This document shows, piece after piece, positions 11,801 through 25,157 of a stretch of 64,000 bases of DNA. A model generated the notes under the pieces. That model was not told the origin of the DNA. It did no database searches and was given only the letters and a program-made list of their open reading frames with translations. Location of the stretch: assembly GCA_013397115.1 (NCBI GenBank), contig VWZW01006289.1:4694504-4758503 (forward strand), in the 5' to 3' direction. Positions within the stretch are counted from its first letter, which is position 1; every line of letters starts with the position of its first letter. Source of the DNA: Edolisoma coerulescens (lineage: Eukaryota > Chordata > Aves > Passeriformes > Campephagidae). The position numbers and the translations under genes were made by a program.

Positions 11801-12641
11801 ACGTATTTAAGTCACAGTATTTCTGCATGTAATGAATATATAAATATGCTATATTTTAGTTTGTAGAAATCCTTATCTAATATAATAAATGCCAGATTTA
11901 TAATTATTTCATTATATGTTGCTACAGAATGTGAAAGAGGTGGAGTTAAATGGTGTTTCAATGTTTGAAATGGGTACAGAAGAAAGAGTGACCTTATGAT
12001 GGTGCTTAGACGAACACCAGAAAGAGAAGAGAGAATTAAATTACAGTCATGACCATGGTGACGTGTGAATTTGATGTGGAAAGACATGACAGGTGGACTT
12101 AACTGTGATCTGAGTAGCAGAAGAGAGAGGTAAGTATGGAAGCAATATTTCAGAGAGGAATGATCATTTACACCTGAGGAAAACAGACCAGTAATTAGGC
12201 AGGAAACCACTGCATCAGCAGTGTTATTGTTCAAAAATAAATAACATTCATTACCCAGATATGATCTGTATGTTGTATGCAAAGAAGAGACATATCACAA
12301 GGACGGGGAAGAGAAATCTGGACCTAGAAGGAAGACATTTATCTGTGGTGATGGAGAAAGGAGACCAGGGTGATCTGGAAGAAAAGAGAAGACATCAATT
12401 TGCTATATTGTTGTCAAACCAGAACGTTCCGTGAAAGAAGGGAGGAATAAAAGGAATCATGTCAGTTATGGGACAGAATGCACAGCAAGTGATAATAAAA
12501 TTAATATAGAAGTGGATTGTTAGAGACCAGATGTGTGGAATGAAAAGAAAAACCCTCAAAACTGGACTACAAAGGGACCTCTGAAGAAAGGTGTTTTACC
12601 AAGCCTCTCTTACTGGATGATTGGCACCATAGCTCTGTGGA
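8896..12641. other. Unassigned AT-rich non-coding DNA
   Basis: I see no gene or recognisable transposon. The longest open frame, 156 codons on the minus strand at 11812-12282, lies opposite a purine-rich plus strand and is rich in Leu, Ser and Ile. It has no identifiable domain and is most likely a by-product of base composition. From about 12100 to 12660 the plus strand is strongly purine-biased. Confidence 0.5.
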
Positions 12642-12660
12642 GGGAGAGGGGGAGGGGGGG
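12642..12660 (+). other. Putative G-quadruplex tract
   Basis: Four runs of at least three guanines occur with short loops: GGG at 12642-12644, then a five-G run at 12648-12652 and a seven-G run at 12654-12660 that can be divided into two triplets. The tract ends a purine-rich stretch of several hundred bases. The pattern meets the usual G3+N1-7 rule. Folding was not tested. Confidence 0.6.
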
Positions 12661-15600
12661 AGACAACAATTTTCTTTAATAGAAAAAATCCAGCATTGAG
12701 AAATACTGTTCATGATGGACTAAACAGAGGCAAGCTGAAGCAAATGTCCCTGCCATCCAAACTGCCTGCCTTCTTAGAGATTTATTCTCTGTCTCTTGTG
12801 CTCTTCCCCATCTATACAGGCTGTGGAAAAAAAGACAGCTCCTGAGTGATATTTTACCAAGAACACAAACACTCTGCTTTCCATTAAGAGTTGAAGCCAG
12901 TACAATAGCAGAAGGAAGAGATGTAGGTGCAAAGGCATTTCTTGATACAAATTGTTCAGCAGACTGATTTAGAAGCTGTTTGTTTTCACTCCTTGTAGTT
13001 CAGTTGTTGATTCTGTCTCAACTATGCATTTTTCCTCCATCTTCATCTCTGCCTTCTTATTTCCATCCAATACTCTTATTAAGTTGATGAATGACTATTT
13101 TTTTCCTTTTATTTCTATGCAACCTCCCTATTCTTTACACCACTGCTTGTTTTTCTTAATGTAGATGCTAAGTTATCTGGCATATTTTAGTCTACCTCCC
13201 AGAAATACATAGAAGTTTGAAGAATAAACCAAAGCAGAAAATTCTACTTTGGATTTTAATTATCTAATTTATGCTTTCCTCAATCCTGGTCCCTTTTCAA
13301 GAATAGCTGAAAAATAGAAGATGGCAATGCCAACTTTACAGATGATTTTCAGATGATTTTCAGACATTCATGGGAAACAATTAAAGATCATTTGAGCTGA
13401 GAATCAAAATCATGTAAAACCAGACTGTTTCTAGGGAAAATAAATACCTTTTCTGCTAATTTTATAGAAGGCAAAACAGGAGTTTTGTTTGTTTGGTTTT
13501 TTTTTCATTTTGCTTCATTTTGTTTTAGCTCATCTGCCTCAAACAAGATTGTGATATATTCTGATTACTTAGAACAAAACCTGCCAGAACTGGAGTTCCA
13601 ATTTCCTATGTTCAACTGTTGTTTTTCCCCACTGAGCAGCAAGAGTTCAGACAGATGTATGTAATAAATTCAGAAATGTTGATCTGGACTGCAGATGAAA
13701 GGCTGAATAACAGTATAGTCATAAAACTGAAACTTTTCTTACCATGCAAGAAGCCCATACTATATTTTACTCTACACTTCAAGATATATCACAATGACAG
13801 ATTTTGTAATGTCAGGATATGGTGTCCAAAGAATTCAAAGAAGTTTCTCAGCAGCTGCTGTTAGAATAGTTGCAATTGACTTATAAAGCTGTCTGAAACA
13901 TAGTAGTTTTCACTATTTCTTACACTTTAGGAGTAGTTTTTTGTTAGTGAAAAATCAGATTTAGAACAGTCTAACTAATATATTTAGCCATTCTACAAGA
14001 CTGCTAAAGATAATGTTTGTAGCAACAAACTGAGCTAGAAAGTTTATAGTAACAGGAAAAATATGTAAACAGAACTTTTAGAAGGTAAGTGATTTTTATT
14101 CAGACTATCCAAAACACTTTACTTTTTTTACTTTATAAACATGTACTTAACTCAAAGTCCTAAAAAAAAAAGGTGGCTTGACAGTTCTGACCAAGGTCAT
14201 AATCAACATCTGAACCTGTCAAAGCAGTTTCCAGCAAAGCCAGGAAAAACCCTGACACTCTTGAGGCCCCCAGTTCTCTCCTTTTACTTAGTTTTCCTGG
14301 TGCAATCTCTTTGCTTTATGAAACAGTACATTTTCCATCCTTTCTATGGTAAGTTTCACATTCTTCTTAAAACTTTAAATGTACAATAAAAATATTTCCC
14401 TCAACTTCAAATGAGCATTGCAAGCCACCAGAAAGGATGCAATCGGGAGTTTTCCTAATTATCAAAGCAAAATGAGGCATTAAAAAGTGGCAACATTATT
14501 CAGAGGAAAAAAAAAAAAGCAATGTAAGCTACTTTGGAACAAACTTAGCATTCCAAATTTCATCAGTTGTCCTTAACCGTAGAACATAATATAGCAGGCT
14601 TTTCCATGTTTCTGTGCACATTTGTGGGTTATTAGTACAGCACTACCACTTTAATTCACCCAGACCTGTACTGAAGTTCTACATGGCAGCAAAATTGAAT
14701 CAGTTTAATTAGTAGAAAGCCATTCACACCTTAAAAATTAGGCCATTGTTTTACCATTTACTATTTGTGATGGAAATCCAATAGAATTTCTTCTTGCAAT
14801 AAATACATGCAAACCTGCGTTTTAAAAAGGTCAGTAGTATCCAGAGTGCTAGAATGCAATTACTGACAAATAACTTCTTCATTCCTTTTAACAGGTAGCT
14901 TATGTTATGGCTGTTCTATCTGCAGGAGGTTGTAAAGTCAATATCCATGGAAAACTTTTGAGACACACTTAGCAAATGTACTATCAAGCTTTATCAGTCA
15001 CAGCAGGCAGATGCAATTGTAAACATGTTTCGTTTGGAAAAGAAACAGTTTGGCTTATGATTGAGATATATATTGGTTCGCATTTTTAACATTTACTTTG
15101 TACTAATAGACTGTTTCATTTCATAAGCATATAAGTAATCATGGTAAAGTTATGGCAGGACTAAAGTATACTGGCATACTTATTCCTTGAAGTTCTCCAA
15201 TCAAAGACAAAATTCAGTTGTTTGCTTTGATATTTATTTAATGATGTGAGCCCTGACCGGACTTGAGACAACCTCAAGTATTTCATAGAGCAGGGAGTTT
15301 CTTTTGAAATGGAGCAATGTAAACATGCTTTCAGGTGTTGTATAAATAGCAAAACTGTAACGCATAATATTTCTTTAAATTACCACAGTGTTAATAACTG
15401 ATGGGGGAGGGGGTCATATATAGGTTACTTGGCAAAACAACAACGCTGTTTCTCAAAGTGTAGGAAAATGCAGAACACAAGTCACAAAAGTGCAAAGTAC
15501 ATGATAGAATAATCAAGATTATTTAGAACTGTCCCTGGATATCTGAAAAAGGCTATCAAAATGCTTCTGTGATAGTCTCGAAGTGACTTTTTTATCCTAA

Positions 15601-18600
15601 CAGACATACTATTATTACAGTAACTACCTTATAGCATTATAGTCAACCACTCTGGGAGATCTCAGGTGCTTCATGCACTCTGCAAATATTTTAATATGGG
15701 GGGTCTTGTTGCCTGTTCCTGAGCAACTTCCATCCTCTTCCTAGAGTGAATCAAGATCAGTCCAGTCAATCAAGGGTGAAAGTTGGAAAAATCCATTAGT
15801 AAGCACTGAGTGATGAAAGAAACAATTACTAGACTAGTGACACTGTGGTGCTGCTGTACAGATACAGTTTAGTCATGATGTTTTAATTTCTGTCTTCTCT
15901 GTAAGACACACCAACTACAGTCTACTTAAAGCACTTTAGTCAATATGCTCACAAACACACAAATCTTCCCCGTTTTTTAATGTTCAGAAGATGCATAAAT
16001 TGTAACTAGAGCCTGACATCACTAAAATTAAGATTAAAGGAGTAACGTGAGTGTTATTTTACAGCACAGTGATTACTCCAATGGAAAAGTAGTATCAGTC
16101 AAGCTGGGACAGCTCAAAAGAGCTTGGAAACTTATTTTGGTTATTTTGGAGCCAGTATTCAGAGGTGAGGAAACACAGAAATCCCTCTCAATATAGGACT
16201 AGAACTTCAGACATAAAATGGAACAAGAAAGATCAATTACAAAAGAAAATACTTGTCAGAAATTATTAGAAGATCCAGGCTGATGGATTTCCTCTGTGTC
16301 TCTTCACCCAAACTACAGAAATGTTTTCGCTCAGCCAAGATATTTTTATCTGTTTACCTAGGTGCCATGCTTTTCTGGCTCTCAAGATCTCACCTGTTTT
16401 ACCAGCACAGATCATTACCCTCCTCCATCTTTAAAAACTTTCACTCTATACAACACATTGCTTAAACACTGGACACAATTTAAAGTAATATTCATTACCA
16501 TAAAGGGTTATTGACAAAGTCTGTCTAAGCTAGCTTCGCATTTGTGGCCTGCTCATCAGGATTAGTACATTTGACAAAGCAAATGAAACTAGATCCACAT
16601 GAATGAAACCATCTGTGGGTCCTAAATTGCAGAATATCCAGAGACAGACTGGACTCCCTTCTACAAACAAAATTCAATCTCCATCTTTACAAAGCCATTA
16701 GAGAGCTTGATGTAAAGGTGAGATTACATAAATATTTTTTAAATCCTTACATCTTAGTATGTGTCCCAACATTTTATAAGGGTTTACAAAGAAATGTGTA
16801 TAGTACATATGCACTTCTATAGGCTGAAGAGAAAATAATTGACTACAAAGAAAATGCATTAACTTTCAAGAATATTCCACTACAATTAGCAGCACTAGTG
16901 TTAGGTGTTAAGATGTCCAACCAACATATCTATTGTGTATTCACCAGAGGTGGGTGGCATGCAAAACCCCAACATTATTTCAATCAGTACCGTGCCACAA
17001 CCCTGACAGAAACGGACTTGTGCTTGATGTCAGTTGTTCTATGACTGCCAACTCCATGGCAGATTTTGCTGGGAATAACTTTCATCTCCACTGACAACTA
17101 AAATATAGTGAACAATCTTGTTAGACTTCTGAGATGAGAGTGAAAGGGCTATGTGTGAAGTGCCAGTCAGAAAGAGCAGACTACACAATACTTAATGTCA
17201 CTTACAAATATATAACACTTAGAAAATACTAAAATGATAACTTCATTAGTAGAAGAAAGGGGGTAAGCTCAACAAAGAGGTTTAATATATTTCAAACAGA
17301 AAAAAGTCAGCAAACAGCACAGGGTAGGGGTCAGCCTGGATAATCCTAATGAACAAGCATTGATTTCTGCTCTTGGAATCAACAGAAAAATTATACCATG
17401 GCAGCAAAAATACCAGCTTCTTGTACCTGCCAACTTCTCCCCTTGGCAAGTGAGGCTTCTAGATGCGTATTTACCACCATCTAAAATCTTATGGTAGCAC
17501 AGTTAGTGAACTAATTCATCCAAAGATTTCTGAATTCCATAAAATTTCTTCAGTATATCCCCCAAAATATGTGAATTCCATGAAAACGTAAACCTTACTG
17601 ACAGGAAAGACAGCAAAATAAGTTTTTCAAAGATCAGAAGATACTAGAATATACAGACTTAATTGATGCACCAAGAACATGATAATATGTAGTGATGTGA
17701 CCTTAGACTGAATATAGACTAACGAAATACCTTCCAGAAAACTTAACCTCTGTTCACACACTTTAAAAAACTGTTGAAACCTGAAGAGGATTAAGAACAG
17801 ACATACAGGAAGCCTTCCAGATCTAGAAAACATAAAGGACACCAAAGGATTTATTTAGATCTACTTAGCTACAGGGGGCTAACAGTCACAATATAAATAT
17901 ACAAATTCCTGTCTGTATTAGCAGATCTAAATGGTGAAGAGACGACTGCTGAGCGTGTACAAAGGCAAAGAAGAGCCTATGGTTATCATTAAATAGTGAT
18001 CTTTACTGTTTCTCAGTTTTTCCTGTCCTTCAATCACCTCCAATTTCTTGTATTGCAAGGTTTACTCTACAATTGCAAACCATGGCTCATTCTTGCACTC
18101 TGTTACTCTGATGGTACTCTTGCCATTAGTGAATGTCTAAGAAATATCTAAATTAGTATTCTTATTCAGCTCTGGCATTTATCTAATAAGCAGGCCTATG
18201 TTCAGGCTAAACAGGTCTGCTTTTATTCCTAGAACTCATGCGCCCTGTCCACATCATCATTTGTGGCATTTGGCTTATTCCTCAAATCTCTGTTCAAGCA
18301 CATACGGGCTCACTGATGCATTTTAAATAATGACTGGCAAAACCCAAGACTAAACCCCTCCTACATGCTCACTACTGAATCCAGCCCATTTGCTGATCCT
18401 TCCTGAGTTCATTCTTATGCATTTTCTTGCTTTTCCACACTTCTAAAACTCCTCTGGCTCTTTCTCCTTGAACATATCTGTGTAGCTTACTGATCTGCTT
18501 GCCCAGGTGGTCCATCTGTCTTGCACCTCGGAGCTAAATAAAGTTCTATATTATACACAAATTAAAACATACTCCATCCTAGATCCTCTCAAATAAGATC

Positions 18601-19969
18601 CTGTGCATTGCAATCACTCAAAACCACTCTCATCCAAATGCCTAATGGCATCTTCCTAGCTACTAGCATTCACTCTTCTCCTTGTTCTCTCAGCTACCCA
18701 ACAACTCCAATCTTTTTTAAAAATGCCTATCTTCTTATGACTATCTTCCATTACCTTTTTTTAGGTTCTTTTTTTAATCTTTCCAATTTCTCTGTCACTG
18801 AGTCCTTCCTCAAAGTATCTTTTAAATGTGATACTCCCAACATATAACCTGATAATCTGACACCTGAACACCATAACTAATATCACTCATTGTAAAATCT
18901 AATTTGCTGTGTCTTTTTCTACCTGGCTTTTGTAAGCTCTGCTTTTGATGAGCATAGTATTCAGCACAACAAAGCTCATGAGTTTGAGCTCTAAATTATA
19001 GTAATATTAACCATATCAAAATCAGCTTTCAACATTTTGGAGGGAGATAACTTTTTGGATTCCACGTATCTCTGTGAAACCATCGCATCTCGTGCACAGA
19101 CATGCAAAATCAATTTTTGTATTTTTCTCTAGAATTCAGGTGGCTTGCTAATAAACATTTGAGTCACAAAGGTGAAAATAAACCAAATAAATGGGTTAGT
19201 TGTGATGTGTCAGTAAGTTGAATAGGGAAACATTAGTGTACATGAGTGTTTGAATTCTGGGTCCATCATAGATTAAGTGTTCTGAGGAAAGGACATAATT
19301 AAATGCTATGCAGATGTGTGGACAGGCTAAAAATCATGGCAGCAGTTATTGCTATTTTTGTTTTTCTAATAAAAAGAGAAGTAAAAAAAAAAATAAACTT
19401 GCTTCCACATGAAATTCTAAAATCTCACATAAAGAAATAGTTCTCAACTTTTAAAATTCATGTCAATAAAACCGCAGGATTCCGATCACCCAAACAATTT
19501 GAAAACATAGATAAAGTAGAAACCATTCCAAAGTTCAAATAAAGAATTGATGATTTCAATCTCTGATTGACGTGGTATTAAATAAAGTGATCACAAAATC
19601 GTATCTAGATTTGGACTTTAGGATTATATCCAGTCTTCAATTGCAACAAACTCAGAAAGAAAATCAACTAAATTTTAATAAACCTATTTTGTGGAAATAT
19701 TTATTCTTTTAAAAACAGAGGTAAAAAAATCAAATTAAAAAACCTGTTATCATTTCAAGGTTTGCTATATATTTCTAATATTTGGCACATTCTCTTTAAA
19801 CACTTGCTTGTAAATTAGAATTTTTTTAAAAATAAGATATTCTGAAGTAATATCTTTTTCTACAGAATAATTCATGTCTTGAAAGAGCTATTCTGCTATA
19901 TTTATGTGTGTTTTTCTTCTTTTTCCTCCAGCTTTATGCAGAATCTCAAAGTTCTTCACAGTATCTTAT
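12661..19969. other. Unassigned AT-rich non-coding DNA
   Basis: No gene, RNA or recognisable transposon is seen. The stretch 14430-15130 has an even, low-repeat texture reminiscent of conserved non-coding DNA, with several ATTA/TAAT cores. That is an impression only. A small direct duplication, CAGATGATTTT twice, lies near 13339-13366. Confidence 0.45.
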
Positions 19970-19979
19970 TCTCGCGAGA
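19970..19979. promoter_or_regulatory. TCTCGCGAGA palindrome (CGCG element)
   Basis: An exact copy of the palindrome TCTCGCGAGA is present. This 10-mer is known as a promoter element bound by BANP when unmethylated. Here it is isolated in AT-rich, CpG-poor sequence with no CpG island around it, so it may be a chance occurrence or a lone regulatory site. No TATA box or start site can be assigned. Confidence 0.4.
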
Positions 19980-22651
19980 CTGCACCATTTCTCCTTCTCT
20001 TCAATGTTGTAAATGTGAAAGTTGACCTCACAGGTCTTAAATAGGTGCCCTTTGCTTTTATGCTAGTCATGAAAATCACAATTGCTGTAATAATTTGCTC
20101 CTAGCAGTAGTCTAGCAGCTGTCTAAATTTACAAGGTCAGTTCTAGCACAACCTAAGACAAACTTTTTAGAGACCTCAGGGTCAGGTTTCAAATAACTGC
20201 ACATTCCTACTTTAACCAAAAGTAATCCCTGAGACTCAGCACACTTTAAAGATGAATGTTCATCTCTTCTCACATTTGAAACTTCAAAGGCCCAATTACT
20301 ACTGGGCTGACATGGGCTGTTTCATGATACTTCCTGTGCAAAGTGCTACCTCTCTGCACTCTGTGTTTCTGATGCTTCTGTTATCGCTGGTCAGTTGCTC
20401 TTTGGCAACACAAAATTCAGTACCAGGTTTCCTCTCACTTCTTCCTTGCACTTGTTAAAAGCAATTACTGTTAGCATCCATATTTCAACTTTGAGTTCTG
20501 TTTCTGAGATTGTTTATATTCGTTACGATGGCTACATTAATCACCAGCTATTGGGTTATCTTACAGTCAAAACTATTGGAAACACCTGGCTGGAAGATAA
20601 AAACAAAAGTAAGGCTACCAAAAATATCAGGATTACGCTCAAGATAATGCCACTATAACACTGTCTGTATGCAATCTGCTTTCAGGTAAAAACACTGACA
20701 AAACAAATCAATTGTTTAAAAGATAATGTTTCTCTTGGTAGCAGCAAAGCTGTTCAAAGTGTATTTGTGCTTTTTTGCTACTGGAAGTGTTTAGTTGCTA
20801 TTTTCATTTCCATTCCATGACTTAAAGGTTTTTAAAAATGGAATAAATCAAGAGCAAAAATTTATAACACAATCAAATCACATATATTCTGCTTACAACT
20901 TTCCTTCCCTAAGTGGGTATCTTGAACAATATTTTTCTTTCTCCTATCAAATCAAAACTTTACTATTCTTCATTTAGTATCAATATTCAATTTTTAAAAT
21001 AATATTTTGTGATACATCATAAACAAAAGATCTTGGTTAATTCATTAAATTCTTATTCAGTATGTGACAGAAAAGGAGAACAATCCCAGGATGGCCAGTT
21101 CCTGAAAGGAACCGTGAATTCATAAGACAGATGGGATGGGTTTAGAGTGGATAGGGTGGAAAGAATAGGATTCCTTGTACAAAATCATTACTTTTTTTCA
21201 TTTTTATTGCAGTGCAATTTTGTTTAATAGAATTAGGTATAAAAATATAGTTTGCACTGCAATGTTCACATAAGAAATACCTCAGTGACTTCTGAATCAT
21301 GTTTTAAAAGATGTGAAGACTTATAACGCATTTAAGAAGATTAAACCTAATACAACTGGAAAAAAATTCAAAGTTCAGTTGTGTCTTGATATTAACCTGC
21401 AATCTTGAAATTGTTTGTCCTTTATAAGGAAAAAAAAATCAGTGAAATCATTCCCAGTAACTTAATACCCTTAAATGGTTTATAATAAAATGGTTTGCTC
21501 TTCTTTCAGGGATTTACCTTAATGATATCATTCCAAAGGAGTCTGGTTTAGATCAAACTGGGTTAAAGATCATGACTGTCAAAAGATGATGTCACTTAGA
21601 TTCCATTACTAATAAAACTAGGGGTCATTTTGAGTACAGAAACAGATTGATATTCATGCTTTCTTTACCTCTAATACCTTTAGTCATGCATTACAAAGGT
21701 AAAACTTGGCCCATTCCAACATAGTTCAAGAGCATAGTACATCAATATCATATTTACAGTTCTTTAGCATAGTTGTTTAAAAAGTCAATGGCAAGAAATA
21801 GCCAAAATCAATTTCAATAAATGAAATCACTTTGTCTAGGATATTCTAACTTCTGCATTTTACAAAGATTAACGTTGGAGATGCAAAAATCACATCTTAA
21901 TTTATCAATCCATGCAGATGTAAATAAAAACAGTCAGTATAGCCAGTACTCAATATAATGACTGTGAAATGTAAAGTTAGGATAACTTAATATAAGATTG
22001 AAAGGCTAAAATCTTATAACCCACTTACAACAGTTCAGCAGTTATTCTTCTCTTGTCTTACCTACTTATTATTTTGTATCTTCCTAGTACTGTTTGCTGG
22101 TATTTTCCAGAACTCATCAACATTCTCTTATACCTAGAAAACATTAAATATATAATTAAAATACAAATAAAAATATAATAGAAAAATAAAACAAGATTAA
22201 TCATCTGCAATGAAGAACTGCAATTATCATTTAGAACAAGAAACAATAGAAGTCCAATTAAACAAAAGAATATTTGCCACCATGAGATGCTCAAGTTGCA
22301 TGAAGTAGTAGCTTTCAGTGAAATCTCTAAGAAGTCAAACAAAATAAAGCCCTATTATTTTCATTATAGGTTTATGTCCTGCCATCAGCAGACTAATGTG
22401 TGAAAGGCAAAATAAGTACAAGAGACTGAGCACTTGATGGGTGAAAAAAGAGATATGTGTCTAGCTATGATGGACCTGGGCCTGAGTACGTAGGATCCTA
22501 CTTGTCAACTCCTGCTTACCTGATTTCATGATTTTAGCAATTAAAATCCGGCTAAATCTACTGCTAAGACTTCAGAAAAGACTCAGAACCAGTCCATTCT
22601 GTTAGCCAAGATTTCATTTACTTTTGTGCATAGTGAGAATCCTAGTAAGGA
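19980..22651. other. Unassigned AT-rich non-coding DNA
   Basis: No gene or transposon is recognised. Small open frames up to 94 codons are present without domain motifs. Confidence 0.5.
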
Positions 22652-22665
22652 CCACTAGATGGTGG
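22652..22665 (+). promoter_or_regulatory. CTCF-like core motif, forward orientation
   Basis: CCACTAGATGGTGG matches 13 of 14 positions of the CTCF core CCASYAGRKGGCRS. The single mismatch is a T in place of C at position 12. About one such near-match could occur by chance in a window of this size, so the site is only a candidate. It faces a second candidate on the opposite strand at 44629-44642. Confidence 0.35.
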
Positions 22666-23421
22666 TGTGACAGACAGGGCAACGACTTCCTTGGATGTTT
22701 GTGGTGCCTCCTAAAAGACCTGCCCTTTGTTATCTCTGACACATGTCACTATGAAATTCTCTGGTTCTTCTCTGCATTCTTTTTTGATACAGTTCCTGTG
22801 AACTTAAATGTTACCTATTGCCAAAACATTTACTTCAGAGGTATGTTGTACTACTTCTTCCACAGTCTGTCCTCAGATATTCAACCAACGCTACCATATT
22901 ATTCTTTAATTTCTCCTTACTCTTTCTTCTTCATATTTTTCTATGCCAATTCTCCTCTGTCTGCTTTATTGTCAAGGTTTCTTTCTAATTAGTTTCTGCT
23001 GTGAATCCTGTAAGATGTGAAAGAACTGGAAATAAAAAACAAAAAATACATATCCATTTGTCAAAGATGAACCACCATATTCTGAAACCTGCATCTCTTC
23101 CCTATTCTGCTTTTAATTTTTGTTATCCTTTGGGTATGAAATNCTCATTTTTGTTTCTGAAATTTCAGTACAACAACCGAAAAAACGAATATTAGTAGAA
23201 GAATAATGTTCAAACACAGAACTTTTCACAAGGGAATAATCTCTTGCTTGAACTTCAGAAAGTCTGTAACGATATATTTAAATGAATGCTTTACAAGATA
23301 CATTCAGAATAAAATGTTTAACTTGTACTTAAAGTAATGTGCCATATGGAGAACTCAACAAAGTTAATTCTAATATGGATAAAACAAGCTTTGGAAAAAA
23401 TAAACACTGCCAGATACTTCA
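22666..23421. other. Unassigned non-coding DNA with one ambiguous base
   Basis: A 122-codon open frame at 22624-22992 on the plus strand is rich in Phe, Tyr, Leu and Ser, in keeping with the T-rich DNA. It shows no domain, so I do not call it a gene. A single N is present at 23143. Confidence 0.5.
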
Positions 23422-23546
23422 TAGGTTGAATCAACCGTACAACCTGTTGAAACATGTGAATTACCCGCTGAATCAGATATTTAATCTACTAAATCAAAGT
23501 TAACACCTACTGAGTCAAGCATAGCACCTAGTAAAAAACTATTAGT
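23422..23546. repeat. Degenerate tandem repeat with an exact 21-bp period
   Basis: Six diverged units repeat at exactly 21 bp. Their shared TGA or TAA core starts at 23427, 23448, 23469, 23490, 23511 and 23532. A rough unit consensus begins CCTACTGAATCA and ends in a variable AT-rich half. In the plus frame starting at 23443, successive units read PVETCEL, PAESDI-stop, STKSKLT, PTESSIA and PSKKLLV, a loose seven-residue P-x-E-S pattern. A stop codon in the second full unit and the lack of any larger frame argue against a live gene. The array is either a decayed minisatellite or the relic of a repetitive coding region. Confidence 0.7.
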
Positions 23547-24874
23547 ACAGATTTATATGTATTCAAGTGAATTACAGTAAACACATTGCTCAAGAGATAC
23601 AAAGTGGGCTCCATCTATTTATTGCATTATGTTTAGATGGCAAAAGGTTCTGCTATGAGGGAATTTCCCATTCAAATAGCAAGAAATAAGGTCTTCCTTT
23701 TGTGAGTCAGTTTTCTTCATTAGATGGCACAGATCCTCACCAATGAATTCATAGATATTTTAATATCTCAGCTGAACTTGTAGGAACAATCAGGGCGAGG
23801 GGCAGGGAGAAGACATCTGCGCAGTTGCTTTGCTCCCTGCTTCTTTTATTATTCTTTCCCCCGTATATCATGCTGCTACACACGTACCTGCAATGAAAAG
23901 TATGTGAGAAGGAGAAAAAGGGCTCTTGTCCAATGCAACTCAAGAGAATTTTAGTTTGTAAATCCACTGTTTGTTTCAGCAGCAGATGGTTCTTCACACT
24001 ATATCTTTTCTCAAATTCTCCACTCTTTCTACTTACAAGCTTGTATATAGGCTCATTTTTTTTGAATGAAACATGCTACACCTATGTTGTCTTTTGTCCC
24101 TATACAGACTTTTTTGCTGAGTATTTGTGGTTTTTCAATATTTTGTTTGACAGACCTTCTTCATATAGAGACCAGTGAATGTTGCTTTTTAATTCCATTT
24201 GTTCCTCAATATTATGAAGAAAATACTAATGTCCCTTAGCTACAGTATTAAGAGGTGTCCATTTGCTTCTTTTTTTTCTACATCTCATACCTTCTGATCA
24301 GGTTACAGCATTCATTTCATTCCATTGGTTTTGTGTATTGATATCCATAGTAAGTATACTTTTCCTTTAGACCTGCCATTTCTTAGGTCTTATTGTTGCC
24401 TTTTAAGAGCCATTTCCTATCTTTTTGATTATGGCCTGATTATGGCTTTTGAGACATAGAACATGTGCCTACATCTGTGTTTTAATTTGTATCAGGAGAG
24501 CAGTTTTGAACTGCCAGTTGTCTCCATTTACTCTATTTTGATAAGCACCATGGAGCTGCCACGGAGAACTTGAACTGAAATCCTTCCAGGTGAAACTAAG
24601 GAAGAAGGAGCAGTTCCAATGCACACTAGCTGCAAAATGGGCTGGAGGCTAGAGGATAGCCTAGAGTTTATCCCCCCCATTAAAATGTGACTCGTGTGGG
24701 CATGAACACCAAGTGTTTCACACTGCAGATCTTGCTTCTACTGGCCTACTTGCTACTGCAGACATAACACAGACAAAGGTAGTCCCAACTATCTTTCACA
24801 TTCTTCTTTAGCAGATCTAAGACCTAAACTCACACCCACATACCCCCACTTATACAGAGATTATGGTTTATTGT
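23547..24874. other. Unassigned AT-rich non-coding DNA
   Basis: I see no gene or transposon here. A run of C (CCCCCC near 24671) and T-rich tracts are present. Confidence 0.5.
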
Positions 24875-25157
24875 GATTACCAGTGACAGGACTTGAGGAA
24901 ACAGCGTGGAACTGAGTAAGGGAGGTTTAGGTTGGATATTAGGAAAAGGTTTTTCACCCAGAGGGTGGTTGGGTGCTGGAACAGGCTCCCCAGGGAAGTG
25001 GTTACAGCACCAAGCCTGACAGAGTTCAAGAAGCATTTGGACACTGCTGTCACACACATGATGTGACTCTTGGAGTGTCCTCTGTAGGTCCAGGAGTTGA
25101 ACTCGATGATCCTGATGGGTCCCTTTCAACTCAGCATATTCTGTGATTGTATGATTC
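24875..25157 (+). mobile_element. CR1 LINE 3' end, 5'-truncated
   Basis: This is the sense CR1 3' region. It contains CAGTGACAGGACTTGAGGAA near 24890, a TTTAGGTTGGATATTAGGAA block near 24927, GTGCTGGAACAGGCTCCCCA near 24974, GAACTCGATGATCCTGATGG near 25098, and a degraded octamer tail (ATTCTGTGATTGTATGATT). Insertion order and truncation are typical. The 145-codon open frame on the opposite strand is a by-product of this repeat. Confidence 0.93.

Noticed and set aside
11812..12282. 156-codon minus-strand open frame
   Set aside because: It lies opposite a purine-rich tract and has no motif. Length is explained by the low frequency of stop codons in such DNA.
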